DNA from: Ananas comosus
Taxonomy: Eukaryota; Streptophyta; Magnoliopsida; Poales; Bromeliaceae
DNA: 64,000 nucleotides
NCBI RefSeq assembly: GCF_001540865.1
Contig: NC_033634.1
Coordinates: forward strand, 2,122,729 to 2,186,728
Direction: 5' to 3'
The notes below the pieces were generated by a model that searched no databases, had not been told where the DNA came from, and worked only from the letters and a program-made list of their open reading frames with translations. The position numbers and the translations under genes are program-made. This document shows positions 46,749-61,007 of the stretch, one piece after another (the stretch's first letter is position 1; each line of letters opens with the position of its first letter).

Positions 46749-48816
46749 CTAATTAGATGCCGCCTTTGCCTTGTCAACGTTTCTTGCTTGCCCCTCGGGG
46801 CTCTCCTTACTCTTGTTCGTGGTCAATTCTTTGGCTTCTACGTAATTTTTCTGATCGGAACTCTTCTCAGCAGAAGAAGCTTCTTCTTTGCTTTTGACCT
46901 CTTGGTCTTTGGAAGAGTCGGAAGTGGGAGTTTTCTTTTTCTCGTCCGCGATTTCCTTTACGACCTCCTCCAGTTTATCCAACCTATCTATCACCTTCGA
47001 TAGCTTTAGATCCTTGTCTTCTTCGAGGGATTCTAATTCAGCCTGCTTCGCCTTTTCTTCCTCCTCGGCTTTTTTCTTTTTCTCCTCCACTTCCTGAAAC
47101 AAGAACAAGACAACTATTCCTGGTCTTTTAGTTGGAAGAGTTAGGTTTCTGGATTTTTAAGAAATATAGAAAAATCAAAACCTTCATATGGCTGTAGAAA
47201 AATATAAATCTTTAGGTATGATGATTGACTAAGGGCATTGAATTAGTAAAATAAGAGACTGTACTATCCAACAATCAATAATATTCAAGATAGAAAACCT
47301 GCAGATACATTCACAAATCACAGAGCAGATACAGATAGAACTGCATAAATGTAGAGGAAAGAGAAAGAGAGACCTGTACGTACAATGCGCGATTACGAGA
47401 CAGGAATTACAAGATAAAAGGATTTCATAAGCTTAAAGAAGAAAAAAGGTTTAGCATGGGCCGTGCATAATGCATGAAAAACAGAGTTAGTTGGAACAGA
47501 ATAATGCAGGATTTTTACGTTCAGCTGCCTTTCAAATGAAAACTGGAAAAGCTATAATATAAGCTACACTTAACATTTGCTCATGATCACTCTCACAAAA
47601 TCTGCATTTCATGGCCAATCCAATCAATTGTAATCCAGAAACATAAGATAAGTTCGATGGCTATCTTTCTTGCTATCAGACCATTGAAAGTTTTTGTTTT
47701 CATAAGCAACACAAACTTTCAAAAGTTGGCAAGAAAGGGAGTATATAATGTCACGTCACAAGTTAACAACTAGTATCTACAAAGTAGGAACTGTTCCAGG
47801 ACTACAACTTAACTGATGCACAAACTTCATGTTCTAAAATTAACAAATAGGAGCTGTTTCTAAAATTGACGAAATACAACAAAATTTATGAACGTGGTCT
47901 TAAAATCATCAGTTCCAACACAGTCGCTGCTTAATTCTCCCCCATTTACAACAAAGTATACTACATATTCTATTAAATTCTTTTTGCAAGATTTTCAAAA
48001 CATTGTTGTTGATGTTGCTGTTGTTGCCAGCATAGAACATATTCTATCTAATTTGCACAAACTCTCCAAGCTAAGAGCAAAAATACAGCAAAAAAAGGAA
48101 ACAAATATTACAAATTTGGATAGCTCCTACTCAAATCAACTAATCGATGCTTACAGAACACAACCATTGCAGTAAACTCCAACAGATGCAGGTTTAACTT
48201 TTAGAATGAAATGAACTATAATTGCAACAGAGATAAAAGAAGAGAGTAAGAACACTACATTACCGCCTCCATTCTCCTGATCTCATACCTCGCATACTGA
48301 GCCACCAAATACACAGCTGAACACAAAACTAAATCCAATTAGGATTAAAATTACATTACAAAATCTACAATTTAAAGGGGAAAGAAAACTAGAAAAATCA
48401 AACAAATTCAAGGAAAATTCCGTACCTAGCGAAGGCATGCATGCGAAAAAGAGCTGCACCAAATGGAAATCGAGCCTGCGATCCAAAACACAAACGAGTG
48501 CTTCAATAGTCCCAAGCCACAAAACCCTAACCCTAAACCCCTAGAATTCGAGGGATTACCCGAACTTCTTCCGCTTGGGAGGAGTGGTGAACAGGATCTT
48601 CGCCGCGGTCATGAAGTCGAGGTTCTGGATCTGTCGGTAGGCCTCCTTCCTCGCCTCCACCGCCGCCGCCGCCCCATCGGAGGATGCGGCGGCGCCACCG
48701 CCGGAGCCCGACTCCGCCACCGCCTTGTCGCCGGCGAAGCGCCTGGGCAAGGGTAAGAGCAGCGCGCGGAGACGATCCGAGAGGGGTGTCGGTCGCAGTC
48801 GAGGCCTCAGGACCAT
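46749..48816 (-). CDS. Mitochondria-targeted membrane/coiled-coil protein of unknown function
   Basis: I do not recognise a named family. Four exons close in phase: 48560-48816, 48426-48475, 48264-48316 and 46749-47093, 234 residues. The first 30 residues are Arg/Leu/Pro-rich with no acids (MVLRPRLRPTPLSDRLRALL), a good mitochondrial presequence. An Ala/Gly/Ser linker follows, then a compact conserved-looking segment: EARKEAYRQIQNLDFMTAAK, ILFTTPPKRKKFG, and a single hydrophobic helix (LDFHLVQLFFACMPSLAVYL then VAQYARYEIRRME). From residue 113 a Lys/Glu coiled coil (KKKKAEEEEKAKQAELESLE ... VIDRLDKLEEVVKEIADE) gives way to a disordered Lys/Ser/Glu tail. The promoter has TGGGCC/GGCCCA motifs and intron 1 holds a telo-box (AACCCTAACCCTAAACCCC), both typical of organelle-biogenesis genes. 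The helix-coil layout suggests an inner- or outer-membrane anchored scaffold; this is inference. Confidence 0.85.
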
Positions 48817-48924
48817 CGCACGTTCATGGCGAACGGCGATGGAGAGGGCGAGCGAGAGGGTTAGGGTTTAGGCGGAGGAGATCGAGGAGGTCGCGGCGGA
48901 ACGAGGGAGGAGAAAGAGAGTTCA

Positions 48925-48990
48925 AAGCCCACTGGGCGCAAGAGCGAATGGTTCTTTCTGGGCCATATAGGCCCAATAAAGGCCCATTAA
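48925..48990. promoter_or_regulatory. Site II-type motif cluster upstream of the coiled-coil gene
   Basis: GCCCA at 48927-48931 facing TGGGC at 48933-48937, TGGGCC at 48959-48964, and GGCCCA at 48970-48975 and 48981-48986 lie about 110-170 bases upstream of the ATG. TCP factors bind such elements in promoters of mitochondrial and ribosomal protein genes. Confidence 0.6.
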
Positions 48991-50505
48991 GACATTAGGG
49001 CAAAGTCTCTATTTGGTTCCCAAAAAATATATATATTTTTCAAAAAAAAATTTCAAAATTTTGTGAAATATTACTGTTTTTATATATTTTTTATTTTTTT
49101 AACCGGAAAATAAAAACACTAAAAAAATGGTGTTTTCCGACGTTTTTTTGAAAAAACAATTCTCTAGAATTTTCGGAGAAACCAGACGTCCCATAAAGGA
49201 ATGGTTGGTTTGAGGATTTGAATCGCAGGACGCAATAAATGTCTCAAAAAAGAATTTAGATTCTTCTAGGCATCGGTAACCTAAGACGAACAAATACAGT
49301 CTAGTTGATAGGTATCCTCATCTTCAAACCTCAAGTTGTGTGTCCACTGCAAGCGTAAATAAGATGTGCTTCGAATGTGGGCCCCGGGCTTTTTCCCGAC
49401 AAAAACGGCAAATTTGGATAAATCCAATATGATTCAAAATTTGAAACCTGGTTCTGAAATCAAAAGAGTTTGCATAGATCAAAGAGTCCTTTGGTGGTTT
49501 CTTATGTCAGTGTACTTGTATGCACTTTGAATGCTTATTTGACATAAGATGAAATACATGAATATGATAGCTGAGTTTAACATAATTTAAAAAATATATA
49601 TATATATTTCTAGTCTCAAAATGCAAAACCATGTTGTTGATCTGCTCATCTAGTTGCTGCATCACACTCCATCCATTAATGAGAAAAAAGTCAGGAAAAC
49701 ATAAATTAAATTTGAGTTCAACCACCACTTGAATATTGATAGGGTGCCAACCTCAATGATAGCTGAGACTGGGCAAATATTCAGCCTAAACAGTGACAGA
49801 AATCATAATGATTGATCTTTTCGATTGTTCATCAAATCGATAACAGTTGGTAAGAACAGTATCCTTCGTATCAGTGGCCGACAGTTTAACCACAGATAGT
49901 GATGATAATAATAACAACACATTCAACTATGAGTGATCACAGTGATCACAAAATGGTTGGTGAGCTCTTCCCACACTGATCAGAACCAAGATTCAGAAAA
50001 CAAAGGTTTAAACAAAAACACATCAAAAGCTCCCGAAAAAATTAAAACAAAAGGGGGAAAAGGAAGAGGGAATTCCTTTGGAATCCTACATTTCCGACAT
50101 CGCCTATTCATCGGAGACCCAAAATCGGATGTGATGCAGTTATCAGCAAAGTTAATGCAGCAACTACCAACTAAGGCTGAATATAATGAACACTCCACGC
50201 AAATAATCCAGCTCAACACTTCACCCAAATAATATATTACTCATTAAAGCATTCATTTTGGAATAACAATCACATATTTACTGGAATAATTCAAGCAAAC
50301 ATTGTTCTCCATCATAAAGCAAATTGGATAGTGACATATGAGGACAACTGAGCCCGTAACAAGTGAATCACCTTGTATTTTAAGTCACCTTGTATTTTTG
50401 AGTTGAAGCACCACGAATTGAACATCAAAATATTATCTGATAACCATAATGGTGAATAAATCAATGCATTAAACTATCATTCACCTCAAATTTCGAGAAA
50501 TCAAT
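48991..50505. other. Intergenic region
   Basis: No gene recognised. 49015-49100 is A/T low complexity. Open frames at 49099-49293, 49507-49728 and 49933-50232 carry no domain signal. Confidence 0.5.
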
Positions 50506-50509
50506 GCAT

Positions 50510-51025
50510 AGCGGTCACTCATCCTTTTAGTCCTAATACACTTAATCCTCTTAACCCCTATGCCTAGTCACCGTCTAAAATGCTATAGCCGGATTAAAAA
50601 TTTCAGCCTTATTATATCTCATATGCAGGATCAAATCCTAGGACTGTCACATTCCTCTCCCCTATAAGCCCCGACGTCCTCGTCAGGCTCAAGCAAACTC
50701 ACAAGCACCAAACGATCTAGACTTAGCTGACCCTATGACGAGCCGCGCTTCACCCACAACGGTCATCAACTGGGGAGCCACGCTCTATCCGTTGTATAAC
50801 CCTAACTAAGCCGAAACTCATCTCACACTTCAGGCTGGTGATTAGCTCCGATACCAACTGTGACGCCCCACATCCCAAGGAGTCATCCATCCTTCTAACT
50901 CTAACACGTTTAACCCTCATAATCTCTTGGCCCTAGCCACCGCCCACAATACTATAGCCAGGATAAAAGGTTTAGCGCTATTATATATCATTTATATGAT
51001 TATTCCAAATCCTAGGAGTGTCACA
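50510..51025 (-). mobile_element. TRIM-like miniature LTR retrotransposon
   Basis: On the minus strand the order is 5' LTR (51025 to 50859, about 167 bases, TGTGACACTCCTAGG ... GGGGCGTCACA), two bases, a primer-binding site TGGTATCGGAGC at about 50845-50856 (one mismatch from the initiator-Met tRNA site TGGTATCAGAGC), an internal domain of about 200 bases without coding capacity, a polypurine tract AGGGGAGAGGAA at 50652-50663, and a 3' LTR from 50651 (TGTGACAGTCCTAGGATTTG) to about 50510. The two LTRs align over most of their length with moderate divergence ('gctatag', 'aggattaa', 'tcctaggatttg'). The outer about 20 bases of the 3' LTR cannot be matched, so that end is decayed. Total size near 515 bases is typical of TRIMs. 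Confidence 0.85.
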
Positions 51026-51426
51026 GTATAACTAATTTGTGCGTATTTTTGGACTCTCTTTATTTAAGCAAATTGGTTTCAGAAAAACAGTAAAATGATG
51101 TTACTCAGCAAAATAAGGTGTTGAAAATACTTCAATCAAACAGTCAGAAGTCTAGTTCCCCCACAAAGACTAATTTAGGACATGTTACTTTTTCGAGACT
51201 ATACAAATGATTTCCATTCTAATAGAAAAAATGCAGTTAAATTCATTTTTCTTTTTACAACATCAATGAAGAAATAAGCCCTTTGAATATTACCACCTAT
51301 ACTAATTCAGAAAAGATTATACTTTTTCATACTTGATCAGGGAAATACATAGTGGCAAACAAATGGGGCAGAGATAGTCATAAGATGAATCCAAACACGG
51401 TCGATTGATCGAACCAATTCGTATAT
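51026..51426. other. Spacer between TRIM element and kinase 3' end
   Basis: AT-rich; the part near 51360-51426 should be 3' untranslated sequence of the minus-strand kinase. Nothing else seen. Confidence 0.5.
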
Positions 51427-54011
<2,585 letters not shown>

Positions 54012-54031
54012 GGTTTCAAAGAAAAATTTGT

Positions 54032-54069
<38 letters not shown>

Positions 54070-54394
54070 AGAAAGAGAAAGAGGCCAAATTATGACCAAG
54101 GAAACAAAACCAAATTGGAATCTTTTTAAGTGGTTTTGATTTGAATCCTCTGTTACTCTCTCTCTCTCTCTCTTCAAATAGTGTTTTTGGGTGGGCCTAG
54201 TTTTTGACAGTGATGAATCCTGTGAGACTTTTTGTTTCTCTCTCTAGAACAGAGAGAGAGAGAGAGAGAGAGATAGAGGGGAAAAGAAATACAAGGAACA
54301 GAGACCACCCCCTCGAAAAAGAAGAGAACTAGTGTAGAGAGAGAGAGAGAGAGAGATGCATTTAAGGGTGCAGTTACAAAAAGAAGAAGAAGAG

Positions 54395-54430
<36 letters not shown>
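54032..54430. repeat. Series of GA/CT tracts upstream of the kinase gene
   Basis: GA tracts at about 54032-54064, CT at 54157-54174, GA at about 54250-54272, 54337-54355 and 54400-54428. On the kinase strand the first one lies in the leader about 25 bases before the ATG. The opposed CT and GA tracts could pair. Confidence 0.85.
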
Positions 54431-54431
<1 letters not shown>

Positions 54432-55471
54432 CTAAAAATATAAGATGGGAGAAAAAGGAAAGTGGGGGGTTTTGTGTTATAAAAAAGAAATAATTGCACC
54501 AATATATAAGTGGATTATACACCAAATTTTTTTGTTGCATAATGTGTTGGATTTACAAACTTATTTTTTGTTGATATATTGATGTAGTTTTTTTTTTTTT
54601 TTTCCTCTTGTGTTTCTATTCTATCTCTCGTATAATACGGGCCTAGATAAAGCACTTTTAGAAAAATTAATTTCTTTCTTTTTATGTTTTAAATTTTTTT
54701 GCCCTTAAATCAAAACACTTTGACCATTGGTGGTCCTTGAATCAATATTATTTTATTTACTATCAATAAAACCAAGCAGAATATCATAATTTAAGGATAA
54801 AGAACTTTGATCTAAGAACTAAAAATTTAGAAGCAGCACTTACTTTGTGCTTCTAAAAGTATTTTGAGTTCAATTCTGTATAATTTTATACAAACTTTAA
54901 AAGTTTTTAAAAAGTTAAAAGTATAAAATATTTATACTATATATACAAACTTTAGATGTCAAAACTTCTAAAAAAAGATTTAAAAAAAAACATTTATTGC
55001 ATTCGTAAAATTAAGAATGCAAAGAGATCCAGGTTGATAGAGCTTCTGCTCTAATGTGTCAGAGTTGTGAGTAGAAACCAAAAATTAGAAGGAACAATAA
55101 ATAATTCTCTTTGTATCCATTAAGAAGATCTCCTAAAAATTAGTCAAAATCGCTGCCGTTCTGACCACACTCCGAAGGGAGTGGCAAATACGAGCAAAAA
55201 AATATGATAAAAATCAATCCATCTCGATCGGATCCGCCCATTTGCATCTCTAGTTTTGAATTGGATTAAATTGTAACTACTGAATCGCCCTTGGGTGTTT
55301 TATTATGTATTTTAATTTAGTTGCCATGTGAGCAGGCAGTGAGCTGCCGCTTCTTTTGGTTGATTCTTTCATTAAAACAAGGAAAATAAAAAATTGATTA
55401 CCTGGATTTCAAAATTTGTTTATATAATCGCATTATAATTAGTTTATATTATTTAATCATATCATATATGG

Positions 55472-55525
<54 letters not shown>

Positions 55526-55826
55526 CATGTGGGCCCCACCAATGTGGGTCCATTCTTTAAGACCATCTCAGCACGTCGGATTCTAAAACACTTTTGGAAG
55601 AATTAAAGCTTCGTTTAAAATTACGGAGAGATTACGTTACATGCGGTTAAAAAGTATGATAGAAAATATTTTATTTTTTTTGTACGTAATATTCTATTTT
55701 GCATATCGCAATTACGATATATTTTCTGCGATCTCATTGAAGAATGCAGAAATATATCTCTATATGTTTTTATCTCAACTCTATTTTATCTAATAGAGTC
55801 AAGTAGGTCTCGATATCAAATTAAGC

Positions 55827-55866
<40 letters not shown>

Positions 55867-56652
55867 AATAAAAACCTTTGTCTCCAAACTTTTCCGAAAT
55901 GTTCATTTTTTTTCCAGCAACATTCGAATTTAATTTATCTAAGACTCGTATAAACTTTTCCACATAATTTCAAATCACTATCCGAACTTAAAAACAGGAA
56001 AAGAAAATTCAAAAGAAAAGGATTATATGAAAAAATAACCTCAAGTAATTTTGATTTTTTTCCCCCTTCTCTTATAAGCATTTCATATCACTTCAAGCTT
56101 TTGTGAAAATTTAAGTAGCGCACACGAACATCACTAGATGGAATATATATATATATTTTTTAAAAAAAAAGTTTACATTATACATTTCAAATCTTTTAAA
56201 ATATCCTGTACGGTACTTTAAATAGTTACGGAGAAATTTAATTAAAATTCAAACTTTAAAACTTACGATAAGTAACTGCTCTAGCTAAACCAAACAAGCA
56301 CGATAATTATGTTTTAATCACACGAATTTACATTGGAATTCATGTGTGTTTAATATATAATTAAAGAACATGGAGCCTGTACTGGCCAAAAACCACATGA
56401 TTTTTTTTTTCCAAATTAAGCTATACAAAGGTTTGTGTAGTTTTTTTTTTTATTGGGAGTGCATAAACTACTAAACCACACAAGGTTCATTGGCCATTGC
56501 ATGATGATTAAGGAAGTTAATTAACACTACTTTTCATGCACACTTGGATTTTTTGGGACCAGTAATCTTCTTTAAATGCTATTAAAGTAGAACTTTTTTA
56601 AGTATCGATTATTTATCTTAACAAGATTTAATATATACTGCAGCTATTTGCA
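54431..56652. other. Gene-poor AT-rich region
   Basis: No gene recognised. A (TA)n microsatellite is at about 55474-55522 and an A-run at about 55829-55864. A 'gtgcttctaaaag' motif near 54858 faces 'agcacttttagaa' near 54651, a weak inverted pair without clear element borders. Confidence 0.5.
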
Positions 56653-57185
56653 GGTAGGGTGTAAACGAGCCGAACACGGAGCTGATTCGTTAAATATCGA
56701 GCCGAAAAATAGCTCGTGTTCGACTCGTTTATTAACGAGCCGAACATAAGCCGGCGAACGAGCAATAAATTAAAAGAAAATTAGATTAAATATAAATAAA
56801 AAATAAATTTATAAAATCTTATCCATTAGACTTTGATCTAATAGTTGAAACTTTAGATATAAATTAGTCTTTTTATAATTAAACTCGCATTTATATTTTT
56901 ATTTTACTAAAAATTAAATAATAAAAATATATATTATATATAATTATTTATTTATACATAAAAATATAAATTAAATAAATTATATAAATATAAAATATAT
57001 GTATTCGAGGTGTTATCGAGCCGAGCACGAACGAGCTGACCCAAAGTCGTGTTCGATTTGTTTATTAAACGAGCAAAAAAATCCAGCTCGTGTTCAGCTC
57101 GTTTACTAAATGAGCGAGCCGATCTCGAGCTCATTTCGAACCGAACACGAGCTGGCTCACGAACAGCGAGCTGGATTGCCACCCC
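56653..57185. mobile_element. hAT-type non-autonomous DNA element with 8-base target duplication
   Basis: The identical octamer TATTTGCA lies at 56645-56652 and 57186-57193. Between them the ends are imperfect inverted repeats: GGTAGGGTGTAAACGAGC on the left and, read from the right, GGGGTGGCAATCCAGC. An 8-base duplication and these ends fit the hAT superfamily. The first and last about 130-190 bases are packed with GAGC/GCTC and CGAACACGAGC words in both orientations, so each end can fold on itself, while the middle 250 bases are plain AT-rich. No transposase frame is present; the short open frames at 56952-57273 run through the GAGC words. Confidence 0.75.
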
Positions 57186-57193
57186 TATTTGCA

Positions 57194-59326
57194 AGCGTTA
57201 TTGGGCAAATGTTCGTTCTTTGCTTCTCAAAATAAAGAAGCTGTATCAGAAGCCAAGCCGTAATAATTGTTAAATGATTGAATAAGAAGGATCGAATCTT
57301 ACTTAATTGTTGAAATAATAACAGCTTAACCAAATCATAAAAAGCTAATTGTGGGGGGAATAGATTGACAAAGATACATATATATCACCTACTTGGTAGG
57401 ACACACTTTGTATATGTATAATTGACTATCATGCTTAAATTATCCCATTAAAATTTGACTCTATGAGGAGGGGGAACCATCTTAATCACATTGGACTAAG
57501 TGAGAGCCCATCCATTTATTAATGGAATAATAAAATAATAATATGTACTATGATTGGCACCAGCTATACATAATGTGAGGTTTTAGCTTTTGTTGGGAGT
57601 TGGATTAATTCATGGTTGTCACATGGGATGGAACTGATTGGATCTTGTTTGACTCTTCTAGGCTACCATGTTAGGCCATGCAACATATACTTTTTAGTAT
57701 TTAATTTGGTTTTCTCAACAACTTTTCTATTTTCATAAGTAATGAACAAGCATTTATTGGTAAATAAATCAAGGAACTTTTAGTATAAAAGAGAAACTTA
57801 AGTAAATTTCTAGGTCTCCAATTTGAATTTGTCGCAAAATTGTCCCTTTTATTACAGCATCTGAATGGTCAATCTCAATCTCATCTTTGTCGCATGCATG
57901 ATCAATATGAAAATAAAAGATGTAGTGGTAAATAGACTCAGAAATATAATTAAACATATAAGAATTGATATTGTTAAGTAATATTGATCACATGGTTTGG
58001 ATCCATCAAGTTATGTGTACGCACGGGCTAGTTAAATTGGTTTGTTGTAACGTGATCCCGATGAGACTTGACTCGACAAGATTAGACCTAATCCGACATG
58101 ACTAGGGCCATAATTTAATTAATTTATGACCTAGATAATGGAGGTAGACCATGCCAAACCTGATAAATCACACAAATTATTTTGACTTTGATTTTTGATT
58201 TTTGATTTTTGATTTTTTTTGTTGGTTGGTTGAAACATCATAATCCAAGGACCTAGCCACCAAGAATGTGCTTGCAAAAAAAAAAAAAAAAAAAAAAAAA
58301 GAAGAACATTTTCGAGAACATATAAAAAAAATTATATTTAAACTAAATTAATGAGTAAATGATCGAATGCAAAATTGCGAGAAGCACAACGATAGGTCAC
58401 AAAATATTCACGCATTTTACTTATATAATTCTCATACAGAAGCTCAAACCTCCGATCTCAAAGCCGACACCCAGATACCTACCAGTGATTCGCGGTTCGC
58501 GGTACTGAGATTGTACATGTTACTAGTAGGATTTAGAAAGCAAAGATGCGCATGATCAATCCAAGTATATATATCTATATATTAATACATTGGATATGGA
58601 GAAGAGCACACAAAGCAAAGAGTGGCAAATAAATGCTCTGTTTATCCAGTTTAATCAATTAATAAGAGGAAGTGCAAATAAATCCTAACAGATCGTCTGA
58701 TCTGTTTGGGGTCCCAGAATACATGTTAGAATTCACATCCAAGTGTACTGCACAAGATGGTGGCGCAGCAACTACCAACAGGTGAGCAGTGACCTGCATG
58801 TTTTAAGGAAATAAATAAATGAATAAATAATGCGCAGGTTAGTTTATTTTCACTTTATTTCACTTAGCTACTCCCTGGTTTAACTCATTTCACTTTATCA
58901 TTGTATGAATCAAAGAACTACACTCAACTAACTGGTTTATGATTATCAAAAAATATTCACTTCGCTATTCTATTTGATAAATGTATTTATCGGATAAAAA
59001 TAACAATAGAGCCACATAATAATTAAGTGCAAATTTTTGAACCATTGTGCGGCACCAGCGCGGGGGAATTTAATAAGAGTTTACCCATGTTGTAACCCTG
59101 AATCATATAAAAGTTGAGTAACTCAAATGATTCAACTCTTTGTCTTTTTTTTTTTCTTTTCTCCCATGATTTTTATTACATATTAATCAGTAATAAGGCC
59201 CTCCAAATACTGTTAATGAATGATTTACCATTTCCATGNTATATATATATATATATTAAAAATTTAAAAAATTGTGCCGATAATTTGCTACAATATAAAT
59301 ACTGATTCATCAATAGCATTTGGAGA
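57194..59326. other. Gene-poor AT-rich region
   Basis: No gene recognised. A long A-run is at about 58277-58300 and a 'gatttttgatttttgattt' tract near 58190-58220. A single N stands at 59239 next to a TA tract. Short open frames carry no domain. Confidence 0.5.
59239..59239. other. Unresolved base (N) beside a TA tract
   Basis: One N between 'tttccatg' and a TA dinucleotide tract, 93 bases before the solo LTR. Likely a contig join or repeat-length uncertainty. Confidence 0.9.
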
Positions 59327-59331
59327 TAAAA

Positions 59332-61002
59332 TGTGAGATACTGAACCTTAGCAAATTAGCAAAGTTATAGTATAAGTTATACTTGATTGAGCTCGAGACG
59401 TTTTGCGCAAAATAGACGTAAAAAACGAACTTTGAAACTCAAGTTTCAAAGTAGAGGACTAAAGTTGAATATCGTAGTAAGTGAGGGGCTTTTGGATAAT
59501 TGTCGCCTTTCAACCTTATCCCACCGCCTTAATTAGGATAAGGTGGCAGGTGCTAATTAAGGTTGCTTTCCCCTCTCTCTCTCTCTCTCTCTTTATGTTA
59601 GCTCGTGGGCACGGTGGAGAGCTCGAGCTTAGGAGGTTTTCGTCGTCGACGTCGCGCCGCGGTGCCGTTCGAGCGTGCGTTCGTCGTCATAGCGTTGTGA
59701 GGAGGCCGGGCAAGGGTGTGATTCCGCCGTTCTCGACGTCGCGCCGGGTTGGATTTAGCTACCGAGGTGGGTTTATCATCGGAATCCTACTCCTATAGTA
59801 TTATTGGTCGACATGTATCATTAATATTACAAGTTGTTATTGTTTAGCTCAAATTCATGAGTAGGTATGTTATAAACATATAAACTGAATTAGGGGCATG
59901 TTATTAGTTGTTATTAATCATACATGTGGGACTTGGATAAAACATAGGAGAAAACCAGCGTTCGGAACCTCGCATATGTTAAACTACCTAATTTAGCCCT
60001 AGGGGCCGTTGTATTTTTATACTGTTGCAGTATCCTCATAGTGAGTATCCCAGATAGTTCAGATTTCAGTTACGCTCGTGCTGGGATGCCGAGCCGATTT
60101 TTACAGTAGTGTTTACAGTATTCCGGATTAGTGGGTGCCGTAGCGGTTGACGGCGGACCCGGATTTGATCGTTCCGATATCAGATTGTGACGAGGGCACG
60201 TGACTAGTGGTTGGTAGTACTGTTAGACCTACTTTCTTGACTTTAGCCTATGAGAGACTGATTGAGCTCGACAAAGATACGCTTGCATACTTGGTTGGGT
60301 CGCGCCCACGAGTGCCGCTCCGGAGTCTGCCTTTGTGCTTTCGCGTTGATGTCGCTGATTAGTTACTATCCACGGACTGTTTAGCGTGGAGGTAGCACGG
60401 CTTAGACAGGCGGGACGGGTGCGTACACAGTCCCTAATGAGATTGGGTCAGAAGTGATAGTAGACACAGTTGGATAGTGTAGTGGCATGTAGCTGTGGAT
60501 TTCTTTCCGGGTTTACCTTTTAGCCTTGTTTCCTACTGTAGTCTTAGTGGGTGAGCCGATGATTTTGAGGGCGGTACCCACTGAGGACTACTTGTTTTAC
60601 AGTAGTTTTCACGCCCAGTTGTTATCCTGTGTTTTGCAGAGCCTGCTGTTCCGCCTGCTGTGTCTTCAGAGGCTGATCGAGGCAAGGGCGTCGCGAGCTA
60701 GAGCCCTACCCGACGAATCGCCGTGCTAGAGGATCACCAGCTGCAGGTAGTAGTGTTTTTTATTTTGAGCTTATATATTTACTGATACTAGAACTCGCTG
60801 GAGCGAGTGTTTTTGTACTTGTTCGTTTGTATGTATATGAGATTTGTTCATTCTACCTGCTTAGTTCTTTTCAGTTCTACACTACTGTTTTTAGTATTGT
60901 ATATTTTACAGATACAGCTATCGCTTCGTATAAAGAAAAAATTTCTTTGTATACGGCGGATTTATCGGCGTGCCCGGAAAACGTGTAATCCGGGGCGTGA
61001 CA
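59332..61002 (+). mobile_element. Solo LTR of a Gypsy-type retrotransposon
   Basis: The 5-base direct repeat TAAAA at 59327-59331 and 61003-61007 brackets 1671 bases that begin TGTGAGATACTG and end GGGGCGTGACA, giving the TG...CA (TGT...ACA) ends of an LTR. The 3' part holds 'gtgcccggaaaacgtg' and 'ccggggcgtgaca', wording I associate with large plant Gypsy LTRs. No second LTR, primer-binding site, gag or pol is next to it, so it is best read as a solo LTR left by recombination between the two LTRs of a full element. A CT tract is at 59573-59592. Open frames within (59481-59798, 60526-60729, 60807-61013) are LTR sequence, not genes. Confidence 0.8.
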
Positions 61003-61007
61003 TAAAA

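Noticed and set aside
48525..48542. AACCCTAACCCTAAACCC motif as an interstitial telomere
   Set aside because: Only about two and a half units, inside an intron next to site II motifs; better explained as a telo-box of a housekeeping gene.
55474..55522. TA tract as an origin or regulatory element
   Set aside because: A plain dinucleotide microsatellite like others in the window; nothing around it suggests a function.
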